From: Vigna angularis
Lineage: Eukaryota > Streptophyta > Magnoliopsida > Fabales > Fabaceae
Assembly (NCBI RefSeq): GCF_016808095.1
Contig: NC_068971.1
Location: 2,976,001 to 3,040,000 of the forward strand
Direction: 5' to 3'
Length of the DNA stretch: 64,000 bases
Shown here: positions 18,949 to 29,487 of the stretch, in pieces
How the letters are laid out: each line of letters begins with the position of its first letter
How positions within the stretch are numbered: the stretch's first letter is position 1
Made by a program: the position numbers and the translations under genes
Notes under the pieces: model-generated
Told to the model about the DNA's origin: nothing
Databases searched by the model: none
What the model saw: only the letters and a program-made list of their open reading frames with translations

Positions 18949-20290
18949 ATGGCTGACATCAACATCATGCCTTCAGAGAGCCAAACCATTGCTTCCCGAA
19001 CCCAGACGGTCTTCGCAAAATCTCTTCCGAACGTGTCAAAAATCGAGATTTTCTCTGGACAGAACTTCTGACGCTGGCAAGAACGTGTTTCCACCCTTTT
19101 AGACATGTATGGAGTTGTTGCTGCTCTTTCATCTCCGAAGCCCGACTCCACTATTCCTTCAAACTCAAAACTAGTTGAAAAGTGGACTTACGCGAACAAG
19201 GTATGCCGACACACTCTGCTTAGTGCACTTTCTAATGATTTGTTCGATGTGTATTGTTCCTATAAGGATTCTCAAATACACTGCCGAAGATGTCGTCAGA
19301 CAAAGATTCGTCATAGGAAATTATTACCGTTGGGAAATGATTGAAGACAAGGACATAAAAACTCAAATCAACGAATACCACAAGTTGCTCGAAGACATCA
19401 AAGCAGAAAACATTCTACTACCGGATGAATTCGTTTCAGAACTACTGATCGAGAAATTGTCGTCATCCTGGACAGATTACAAACAACAATTGAAACACAG
19501 GCACAAGCAAATGTCTCTACTAGAACTCACTACACACATAATAATTGAAGATACCAATAGGAAGGAGTCTGCTACTACAAGGGTCAAAGCTTTATCTGCG
19601 ATGGTAGAAGGAAAACCTGTTCCAAAAAGGTACGAATACAAACCTGATCACAAAAGGAAAAATAATTTTCTTAAATCTCGTCCCCATGAATCTAAACCCA
19701 CCTTTAAAAAGAAAGGAAATTGCTTCGTATGTGGGAAGCCATGCCATCATGCACCGCAGTGCAGGCGTAGAGTAAGAAACGACAATCCTCCTAAAGCTAA
19801 TATAGTCGAAGGAGATGACATTATTGTTGCGGTCGTTTCTCAAGTAAATCTGATGACCAATGTGAGCAAGTGGGTGGTAGACTCTGGTGCTACCAGGCAT
19901 ATATGTGCAAACAGAAGTGCTTTTACCTCTTACACTAGTGTAGGGGATGGAGAAGAACACGTCTACCTCGGTGATTCCAGGACCACTCCTGTTCTGGGAA
20001 AAGGGAAAGTTCTTCTCAAACTCACATCTGGAAAGACTCTGGCCTTGAGTGATGTGTTACATGTGCCATTAATCAGAGTTAATTTAATCTCTGTAGCACT
20101 ACTGGGAAAAGTGGGGGTTAAAGTGACATTTGAGTCTGATAAGATCATTATGACAAAAAATAATGTTTTCGTGGGGAAGGGATATTGTGATCAAGGACTC
20201 TTCATTCTAAATATTTCTGAAAATATTAATGAATCATCTTCTTCTGCTTATATTGTTGACTCGTATGATATATGGCATGCTAGATTATGA
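18949..20290 (+). pseudogene. Copia gag and protease, broken
   Basis: ATG at 18949 (MADINIMPSESQ) opens a copia gag. A TGA at 19069 interrupts it, and a frameshift near 19275 moves the rest into another frame. Capsid-type sequence (KYTAEDVVRQRF-like through LLEDIKAENI) leads to one zinc knuckle CFVCGKPCHHAPQC, in which the usual Gly-His spacing is altered. The aspartic protease motif WVVDSGATRHIC follows. A TGA at 20288 interrupts WHARL, just before the integrase zinc-binding region. Confidence 0.88.
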
Positions 20291-21316
20291 CATCTAAATT
20301 CTTCCTATGTTATGAAATTAAAACAACTAGGATTAATCAATATGCATGATAAACAGAGTAGTAAATGTGATATATGTGTAGAATCTAAAATAACAAAGAA
20401 AACATGTTTCTCTGTAGAACGTCAAACTGAACTGTTAGGGTTAATTCATACTGATTTAGCTGATATGAAACAAACTATGTCTAGAGGAGGTAAAAATTAT
20501 TTTGTGACCTTTATAGATGATTATTCTAGATATACCAAAGTTTACTTAATCAAACATAAAGATGAAGCCTTTGATGTATTTTTAACCTATAAGGCAGAAG
20601 TAGAAAATCAGTTGAATAAGAAAATTAAAAGGATTAGATCAGATAGAGGTGGTGAGTATGTGCTTTTTAATGACTATTGTGTTAAAGAAGGAATCATCCA
20701 TGAGGTAACTCCACCATATTCACCTGAGTCTAATGGAGTAGCTAAGAGAAAGAATAGAACTCTTAAGGAGATTATGAATGCTATGCTTATTAGTTCTAGT
20801 GCACCTGAAAACCTTTGGGGAGAAGCCTTGCTTACTGCGTGCTTTTTACAAAATAGAATACCTCATAAGAAAACTGCTAAAACTCCGTATGAGCTTTGGA
20901 GAGGTTATCAACCTAACCTTAAATATTTAAGAGTGTGGGGGTGCCTAACTAAGGTGATGTTACCCGATCCTAAGAAAAGGAAAATAGGCTCTAAAACCTC
21001 TGATATTAGGTTCTTAGGTTATGTTGAACATAGTGCTGCCTATAGGTTTCTAGTTCTTAAAAGTGATATACTTGAGAGAAATTCTATAATGGAGACAAAA
21101 AATGCTGAATTTTTTGAACATGTGTTTCCCTTAAAGGTTAATGAGATTTCTCAACCTGTTGATGATAATGATAATAGTAATACCTTAAATGAGGATTTGA
21201 GAAGAAGCAAAAGGCAGAGAAAGGAAACTTCCTTTGGAGATGGCTTTTATACTTATCTTGTTGATAATGATCCATGTAACTTTGTAAAAGCCATTAGTGC
21301 TCCTGATGTAAAATAG
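20291..21316 (+). pseudogene. Copia integrase
   Basis: Same frame as the upstream protease, separated from it only by the TGA at 20288. The zinc-binding half has CDICVESK. The catalytic core shows the first Asp (IHTDLADM), the second (RSDRGGEY) and the Glu region (PPYSPESNGVAKRKNRTLKE; the usual AERxNR is changed to AKRKNR). ENLWGEALLTACFLQNRIP and TPYELWRGYQPNLKYLRVWG follow, as is typical of copia. It ends at a TAG at 21314-21316. Confidence 0.88.
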
Positions 21317-22829
21317 TGGAATAAGGCCATTAGGACTGAAATTGAATCAATTCAGAAAAATAATACTTGGACTTTAATAGATTTGCCTAAAGGAGCAAAA
21401 CCCATTGATTGTAAGTGGATCTTTAAGAAAAAGTATCATCCTGATGGATCCATAGAGAAGTATAAGGCAAGATTAGTAGCAAAAGGTTTTACTCAAAAAC
21501 CCAACATAGATTACTTTGGTACTTTTGCCCCTGTGACTAGGATTTCCTCTATTCGAGTGTTGTTAGCCCTAGCAGCTATCCATAAACTAGTGATACACCA
21601 AATGGATGTTAAAACTGCCTTTTTGAATGGTGATTTAGAGGAGGAAATTTATATGACTCAACCTGAAGGGTGTGTTGTACCTGGTCAAGAGAATAAGGTA
21701 TATAAACTTTTAAAATCTTTGTATGGATTGAAACAAGCACCAAAACAATGGCATGAAAAACTAGATAATGTATTGCTATGTAATGGTTTTTTACCTAATG
21801 ATGCTGATAAATGTGTGTACTCTAAATTTGAAAATAGTGATTGCGTCATTATATGTTTGTATGTGGATGAAATGTTAATTTTTGGTACATGCAATGAGAT
21901 TGTTACTAGAACTAAATTATTTCTAGGATCGAACTTTGAAATGAAAGACATGGGTGAAACCAATGTAATTTTAGGTGTTAAAATCATAAGGAAAGGAGAT
22001 AGTATATTACTATCCCAAGAACAATACATTGAGAAACTTCTTAAGAAGTTTGGGTATTATGATTTAACCCGTGAGTACCCCTTATGATGCTAACTCTAAA
22101 TTAATGAAAAATAGAGGAGAATCATTATCTCAGTCTCAGTATGCCTAGATAATTGGGAGCTTACTACACTTGATGAGCTTTTCTAAACCTGATATTGCAT
22201 ATGCAGTAGGTAGACTGAGTAGGTATACTCAATGTCCAAATCAAGAACATTGGGATGCACTTTCTAGGCTTATGAGATACTTAAGAGGTTCAATGGATTA
22301 TGCCATTGAATATAATGGATTTCTCCCTGTATTAGAAGGTTATAGTGATGCTAAGTGGATCTCTGATTCAGATGAGACAAAATCCACTAGTGGTTATGTA
22401 TTCACACTTGGCGGTGGTGCGATTACATGGAGATCAACCAGACAAACTATTATTGCAAGATCAACAATGGAATCTGAGTTTGTCGCTCTTGAGATGACTG
22501 GTAGTGAGGTTGAGTGGTTGAAAAACTTCTTAGCAAACATTCCATTAGAAATGAAACCAACCCCATCGGTGTCAATACACTGTGATTGCCAATCGGCAAT
22601 AGGTATAACCAAAAACAAAAATTACAATGGAAAGAATAGACATATTCAATTGAGACACAATTTGGTGAAGCAGCTGCTAAAGAGTGGAACTATTTCCATT
22701 GACTATGTGAAGTCAAAACGGAATCTAGCATATCCTCTAACAAAACCCTTGGGAAGAAATATGATCTTAGAAACATCGAAGGGAATGGGACTTAAGCCAC
22801 TAGCAAACAAAAAAGTGATGGTAACCTAA
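21317..22829 (+). pseudogene. Copia reverse transcriptase and RNase H
   Basis: Continues in frame after the 21314 stop: KWIFKKKYHPDGSIEKYKAR, APVTRISSIRVLLALAA, HQMDVKTAFLNGDLEEEIYM and LYGLKQAPKQWHEK. The polymerase site reads CLYVDEML where YVDDML is normal, so the second catalytic Asp is Glu. A frameshift near 22075 and a stop near 22148 precede the RNase H part ([46 protein letters not shown]). The product would be inactive. Confidence 0.88.
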
Positions 22830-23352
22830 CCTTTGTGATTGGAGATCCCATGAATAAGGTTCATATGGGTAAAAAGAAGTCATTTGTTAGTTCTGATAGC
22901 ACTAAATTGATTTTAATCAATTATGTCTCATCCTATGGTGTGTGTGAAAGTGTTAGAGACTGCATTATTGAGAGGTTAAACTTTGTAATTAATCAAAGTT
23001 TTTAATGATCTTCATATCCCTTACTGGTAGTGTATGACTTGCAGCATACACTTGATGAAATCACCTATATGAGTGTCAAGTGGGGCTGCTTGTATGAGAT
23101 ATTGGCATGATCTCTAGAGCACTCATGAATACCGGGCACGCGCATGGCCTAATTAGCGCAACACAGTGATAACAACAAGAATTTTGGGGGTGTATTGTGA
23201 TTGATAAACCTCTAACACACGTCAAGTGTCTTTGGTTCATATAGCTTGCTATACCAATTACATTGTGTGTTAAGTTTCTCGGTCTAAGACTGGTTCATAT
23301 AGTTTACTATACCAGCTCTGATGCATTACATCTTTTACAATAAGTGGGGGAT

Positions 23353-23773
23353 TGTTATAAAATATTATTATTTTATTGCAAATTGAAAGATCTGCAAACG
23401 TTCATAATGTTTTTGCAACGTTAATACCTTGGGCAACGTCTGATGCAACGTTCATAATGCAACGTTTATAATTTTGCAACGGTTCTTTCTTTATACTATA
23501 TAAATATAGCATTCCATCTCATTTGTAAGGGAGCACAAAAACATATTTTCAATCTCTATTTTCTATCCTTCTATCTTGTAGTCTAAATCTCATATCCTGG
23601 GTATATACTTTAAAGAGTTTCTTTGCTAGTTTTGAGATCCTCAGATATATTTTGGGAAGTTCCTGTTGTATACTAGGGAACTTGCGCAATACATCGCGGA
23701 TAAGTCCTTAAGGATAGTGACTCTACACGTCTCAGGAAATTTTATTCGTGATTCTGTCAGCAAATTTACTACA
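23353..23773 (+). repeat. 3' LTR of the copia element
   Basis: 421 bp, preceded by a polypurine tract and followed by the target duplication CTATC. Divergence from the 5' LTR is visibly greater than between the LTRs of the gypsy elements in this window, so this insertion is older. Confidence 0.94.
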
Positions 23774-23778
23774 CTATC

Positions 23779-24532
23779 AACACACACTCTTGAATATTGG
23801 AACTCGCTATTAACAATAGATGACAAACTAATCGACTTTATTTCCATTAGGCTCAAGCATGAATTAATTCAGTTTGAAATCTAAACTAATTAGAATAACA
23901 GCTTAGATACAATAAAAATGCTAAAAACATAAGCCACACAAGGTAGAGATATCCGAAAGAAGTGCGTACTAAAAAAAGAATACTTACCAACAAACTTATT
24001 TAATATGTCTGAAAATATCAACCACAGCAAACATAAAACAGTTAACATAATTGAATACGTTGTTTTATGTACAACTATTTTTATATTGTATACTTTAACA
24101 GAAAACAAAAATGTTGACAATTTAAGATCTTTTGATATCTTTATACAACAAACACACAAAAATACCTTCATTACAGAGATTAACGACTCACTTTTCTTAT
24201 TATTATTTTCTCAAATATTTCATTTTTTCTAATAAAGATAAAATATTGGATATTATTCCATATATGAAATGTCCCATATAAGATTAAGTCCACATGCAAT
24301 TGATTAGGGTAGTTATGATGACAATGAAAGGCTAATAATTGTGGGAAACAATGGACCATTAGTTTTGCGGAACATCTCCCGTTGAAGATAAATATTTGAA
24401 AACAATGCTAAAACTGTGCCTACGGTGGATTGCTTTCTTCAGTTAAGGATTTCAATTTGGTTTAACTAAAAAAAATATCTTTTGGCTTATAAGGTTTAAA
24501 ACTCTCACTTCATTCAACAATCTTTCTGTAAA
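23779..24532. other. Short host spacer between two retrotransposons
   Basis: AT-rich DNA continuing the sequence interrupted at 18525. No gene, RNA or transposon end recognised apart from the neighbouring target duplications. Confidence 0.5.
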
Positions 24533-24537
24533 TCTTG

Positions 24538-27314
24538 TGTGACATCCCAAAAATACAGCATAAAACCATAAAATCAGAAAATCACATTTAATAATATTTC
24601 AATACAGTTTTCCCACTAAAAACAAATCAACGCTCAAGAACGACCGTCCTTGAGTACAGTCTTACAACAATAACAAAACGGACATGCAAAGCCGCACGTC
24701 TTCAGAGTTACAAATGAAAAAGCCGAAAGTACACGAAACTTGACCGAACGATTTACACGGCACACATACCAAACGGTCTAATAGAATAAAATAACACGAC
24801 AAGATGGTTGAACGACCACTCTAATACAGGCTACATAACTGGCCGAGCTCCTCACTGCTCGGTCTTTACTTCAACATCAACCAGGTTCTCTTCATTCAGC
24901 ACCTCTTCCAAACGCTCGTCTCCCTCTGCTCACATCCACACGGATGATCATTGCAATGACAAGACGGACGTACAAGGACAATAGACAACACAAGGAAACG
25001 AAAGGGTAAGCTTACTTAATTTAACTCATGCATCAGTCATACAATTCATTACATAATTCATCACACATCAAGGCATTATAACGCATGCATAAAATAAGAC
25101 TCAACACGACTGATTGTCCGGACTGTATGAAATCTGCGTAGTTACAGGCGTTCGTGCACCCGGGTGGTGTGGTAACTGGCATCCTCATCAGCTGCCACCC
25201 GAGGTTAGTACGTCCGTCCAAAGTACCTCTAAGGACGACGACCTCCTGCCATTCCCACGCATGACGTGTGCCTCTACTTGAGGACGATCACTCACGGAAT
25301 ATCAGGATTGAACAACCAGCATTAACTTCCCACAGTCATACTTTACGAATTTCAACATTCATCTGAGTCGTTCCTACCTGGAACGCTCGTTCAGTAATCA
25401 TAGTTTCATTTTCATCTCGTATACTGTTCATCATTCACTATTCATTAATTCATATCCATTTTCATCATTTATAAGGATGAGCATCAAAAACCAAATGTCC
25501 TACCCTCACCAAGAATACGAGGACGGACGTTGCAGACTTTGACCAAGAGGACGCTCGTTAAGAATCGGAGAACGAACGTTAGATATATGATCGCCATTTT
25601 GAGCGAGCGCTTAATATAAGACCGAGCCCCTGTTTTAGAACGAACGTTCAGAATAAAACCGAATACCATTTTTTTTAACGAACGTTCGGTATAAGACCGA
25701 ACAACAATTAGGACGAGCGCTCATTATAAAACCGAGCACTCTAAAGGACGAACGCTAAGTTCAGGACCGAGCACTATTTGGACGAACGCTCAGTTTGAGA
25801 CCGAGCACCAACTAGAGCGAACACTCAGATTAAAACCGAGCGCCATTTGGGACGAACGCTCAGTGTGAGACCGAGCGCCTATTAGAGGGAGCGTTCAGTA
25901 TAAGACTGAACACCAACTTGGACGAACGTTTAGTATAAGACTAGGACGAACGTTCAATATAAGATTAGGACGAACGTTCAGTTTAATATATGGACGAACG
26001 CTCGGTATAAGACCAAACGTTTAATAGCTCAGATTGGTAGAACTTGAAAAATAAACTAAGATACTTTTAAAGAAGTATTTTCGAACGGTTAAGATAAACA
26101 GTTGCATATACATAGACAATTACAAAGAGATAGAAGTTTATCCAAAACATTAGCTTCAACAGTGTTTGACCGAACGCTCAAATAGAACATTTTAGAGTGA
26201 GGACGCTCGTCCTCAACCACAAATTTACTCAAATGACCGAATCAACATTTCAAACATTTTACTACGGAAAACCGAACGGTCAAGGAACGTCCAGTACGAA
26301 CGTGAATTTCATGGGGAGTTCATTTACATTTTCAGTTCACTTCTCATCATAATTACATAATTACGTTCGTTCCAATCACCCAAAAATATCAGATTTCATA
26401 CGACTCATATCATGCAATTTTCATACGTTTCATTTCACCAATCCAACGAACGTTCATACATTTAAATCACATCCACATCAGCATGTATTATTCTCATACA
26501 GCGAAATAACGAACGTTCATATCATTCAATTTCATCAATCATCATACATCATACTCATACGAACGTTCACATACAACATACATCAAAACAATTAAATTAA
26601 ATAAGCTTCCCTTACCTGGAAATGAACGAACGTTCACAGACGCACACAACGCTTCTCCACTCAAATTCCACTAGCCCACGCTCGTTAATCCACTGTACGA
26701 GCGAACCCCAACAACTTCTCTACCCAAAGGAAATAACGAACGTACAACTCAGAAATGAGTTTGCATGCCAGGAAAACGAACGTCCAGAGAGTGGGAAAAA
26801 CTTACTAGCTTAGTCTGAAACGAACGTCTTCTGTGAAATTCCCGGATGTCGTTCGTCCTTCTAAGTTGCCGGAGTGTAGAACGGAGGAGGTGAATGGTGG
26901 CACCTTAGAGAGAAGGCAGAGAGTGTAGAGAGAAGGAGGAAAGAAAGAGTTCAGAAATCAGGAAGAGAGGGATGTGCAGAGTGAGTGGGGAATATGTTCA
27001 GAATTCCCACTCGCCACCGAACGCATGTCCACTCTGGCAGCTATGTTGGCATCGCACTGCGCGGCCTCTCTGACAGCCCATAACAGACGGTCGTCCACTC
27101 CCGAGCGGACACCTGGACTCCACTACTGCCGGACGCACGTTCACACCCTGACAGACGGCGCTCCACTGACGCTGCTGACTCAACTGAACGTGCGGCAGCT
27201 GGCGTCCGTTAGTGGTTGTCGGGCACTGTTGTCGGCCATGTTCACTACTGAGGTGGCTCGTCCTCCTGCTGCCACGTGGACTCCACTGTGCATTTTTTTT
27301 AAAGAGTCCTCACA
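24538..27314 (-). repeat. 3' LTR of element A
   Basis: 2,777 bp, the same length as its partner 47140-49916. It contains a dense array of GAACGTTC/GAACGCTC motifs. Open frames inside it recur identically in the partner LTR but have no protein-like features. Confidence 0.95.
25480..26040. repeat. CG-containing motif array in the LTR of element A
   Basis: About a dozen degenerate units of roughly 35-45 bp, each with GGACGAACG(C/T)TCAG followed by TATAAGACCGAGC-like sequence. On the element's sense strand this is GAGCGTTCGTCC. The same array lies at 48082-48642 in the partner LTR. More scattered copies of CGAACGTTC occur at 26160-26850. Confidence 0.85.
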
Positions 27315-27349
27315 TTCCCCCTAACTACAAAAATTTTCGTCCTCGAAAA

Positions 27350-27894
27350 TTAGGACGGAGCCTCGAATAGATGAGGATACAAATCCTTCATGGCATCTTC
27401 CACTTCCCAAGTAGAGTCACCCGTCTTCTCGTCCCAGACGACTTTCACCAATCTGACTGCTTTCCTCTTGTAGTATTTGGTGTTGCTATCTTCAATGCGA
27501 ACCGGCTGCATCTCCAACGTACGATCTTGACGAAGACGAATATCTTCTAACTCCAATATGTGAGAAGGGTCGGATACGTACTTCCGAAGTTGAGAAACGT
27601 GGAAGACTGGATGCAAGTTTGATAACTGAGGCGGCAAAGACAACTCGTACGCAACTGACCCGATCTTCCTCAAGATCTGATAAGGTCCGATGAACTTGGG
27701 AGACAACTTCTTGGGTCGAATGGCTCTCCCAACTCCCGTGGTCGGATGCAATCTAAGGAAAACATGATCTCCTGCATCGAACTCCAAGGGTCTTCTTCTT
27801 TTGTCAGCGTAGGATTTCTGTCGACTCCTGGACGTCTTCAGCCTTTCTTGAATCATCTTCACCTTCTCAGTCGTCTGTTGAATGAGCTCTGGTC
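27350..27894 (-). pseudogene. C-terminal end of element A polyprotein (integrase tail and chromodomain-like module)
   Basis: Minus-strand frame: KMIQERLKTSRSRQKSYADK, RPLEFDAGDHVFLRLHPTTG, a GPY/F-like module (KFIGPYQILRKIG), NLHPVFHVSQLRKY, then LVKVVWDEKTGDSTWEVEDA ending PHLFEAPS. The last part resembles the chromodomain of Tekay/Del elements, thought to guide integration into heterochromatin. It is separated from the rest of the integrase (40437-41420) by insertion B/C. Confidence 0.88.
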
Positions 27895-28160
27895 CTGTTT
27901 GTAAGATCCTTGAAAATATTTGTAAGTTAGATACTAGATAAAAAAAAAATTATTAATAAAAAAAATAGTGAATAGTAAATTGTGAATAGTAAAAAGTGAA
28001 TAGTAAAAAAAATTATTTTTGGAAAGGATAAGTGTTACACGTAGCTTTGAGATCAGAATTCACCAATTTGCAAATAAAAAATTATTTTTGTAATAGTAAA
28101 ATGAATAAAAAAAATGAATAGTACAAATGAATAGTAAAAATGAATAGTAAATTTTTTTAC

Positions 28161-28169
28161 TATAAATAG
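28161..28169 (+). promoter_or_regulatory. Probable TATA box of LTR B
   Basis: TATAAATAG, about 260 bp into the LTR, followed by CCAAGGGGG. The same element occurs at the equivalent place in both LTRs of C. Transcription would start near 28190, upstream of the hairpin array. Confidence 0.6.
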
Positions 28170-28426
28170 CCAAGGGGGAAGGCTGAAAATTTACACCAAA
28201 GAACTTAGAAAAATGTTGAGAGAAGAGAGTTGGAAGAATTTCTAATTGCAAAGGGGATATTCTGGAAGTTTTCAGAGAGCGAGGAGATTAAGTCTGTAAT
28301 AGAGGTAAGGGAAGCCACTCTTATACTTTGCTTTTCTCTAATCCTAAATCTTGAATATGTAGTATTTTGTTGCTGTATGGTCTTGAATTTTGAATGAGAA
28401 CATTTATTTGTTTCTTTTGTATTTTT

Positions 28427-28869
28427 GGAAGGACGAGAAGTTGTCTTACCGGCTCTGCCAGATTCAACTTCTTGTTTCCCCAAAGCTTTGGTTGTTTCTT
28501 ATATCTTTATATGGTATTTTTGGAAGGACGAGAAGTTGTCTAACCGGCTCTGCCAGATTCAACTTCTTGTTTCCCCAAAACTTTGGTTGTTTCTTATATC
28601 TTTATATTGTATTTTTGGAAGGACGAGAAGTTGTCTAACCGACTCTGCCAGATTCAACTTCTTGTTTCCCCAAAGCTTTTGTTGTTGTTTTTTTATATCT
28701 TTATATTGTATTTTTGGAAGGATGTGAAGTTGTCTAACCGGCTCTGCCAGATTCAACTTCTTGTTTCCCCAGAAATTTTATTGTTTTATCTATTCTCTTT
28801 ATTGCATCTTTGTGGAAGGATGAGAAGTTGTCTAACCGGCTCTGCCAGATTCAACTTCTTGTTTCCCCT
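28427..28869 (+). repeat. Five-unit hairpin array in LTR B
   Basis: Five copies spaced about 90-100 bp apart. Each has GGAAGG, then GAGAAGTTG, TCTAACCGGCTCTGCCAGATT, CAACTTCT and TTTCCCC. GAAGTTG pairs with CAACTTC, GGC with GCC and the outer GGAA with TTCC, so each unit can fold into a stem-loop. The position downstream of the TATA box puts the array in the probable transcript leader. Unit 4 has a mismatch next to the left arm (GTGAAGTTG). Confidence 0.88.
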
Positions 28870-29487
28870 GAATTTTTATATTAATATTATTTTGATGGTA
28901 AGGGCAACTAATTATTTTTGTATGAATTTATAAATATACGAATGTTGAACTGATGTTCTCTTGCGAAACTGTTTTATGACTTTTATTATATTGGGTGTTA
29001 TAACTGAAACTGTTAAATTGTACATGTTGTGATGTGATGAATTTATTGAATGAGTTTGTTGGCTGAAATTGATCTTGTTGGAAGGTCTGGAGTAAGGGTT
29101 CTGTAATAGCTTATATATGAGTATTAAATAGATATACAGATACTGTTTGAGGTTGTTGTGAGAGGAAGTAAAAATATTAAAATTAGGCATTTTAGATTTA
29201 GAGCATAAGACAACAAGGTAGATAAATTAAATAAATAAATTGATTAATTATTGAGGGCCTCCCTTTGTTGGTAGGATAGAGGAACCTTAAAAACCTGAGT
29301 TGGCACATCCCTGATCATAGAGCAGCCCTGGCCTGGTCCAGTCAGTTGTGACTAGTCATATATGCTGGCGTCGAAGGTGAGTTTGATGTGTTCAGACATC
29401 TGGGTCCTCTCCGGTGACCAATTGGGGTAAAGAAAAATCTCTACTAGGATGAAAATAAAATAAAACAAGTTGATTGTAGATGCATAA

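Larger units (their letters stand above)
18526..23773 (+). mobile_element. Complete Ty1/copia retrotransposon, inactive
   Basis: LTRs at 18526-18935 and 23353-23773 start TGTTATAAAATATT and end ACTACA. The target duplication CTATC is perfect (18521-18525, 23774-23778). A purine tract AAGTGGGGGA (23342-23351) precedes the 3' LTR. Coding order gag-protease-integrase-reverse transcriptase-RNase H is the copia order. It carries at least four stops and two frameshifts, so it is non-autonomous. No normal TGGTATCAGAGC primer site follows the 5' LTR. Confidence 0.95.

Noticed and set aside
26974..27324. 116-codon open frame in the LTR of A, repeated at 49576-49944
   Set aside because: It is duplicated only because LTRs are duplicated; there is no recognisable domain and the antisense strand is equally open.
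28390..28933. Overlapping open frames with repeated GRTRSCLTGSARFNF-type peptides
   Set aside because: They arise from the LTR hairpin array read in several frames and on both strands; the peptide has no independent protein features.
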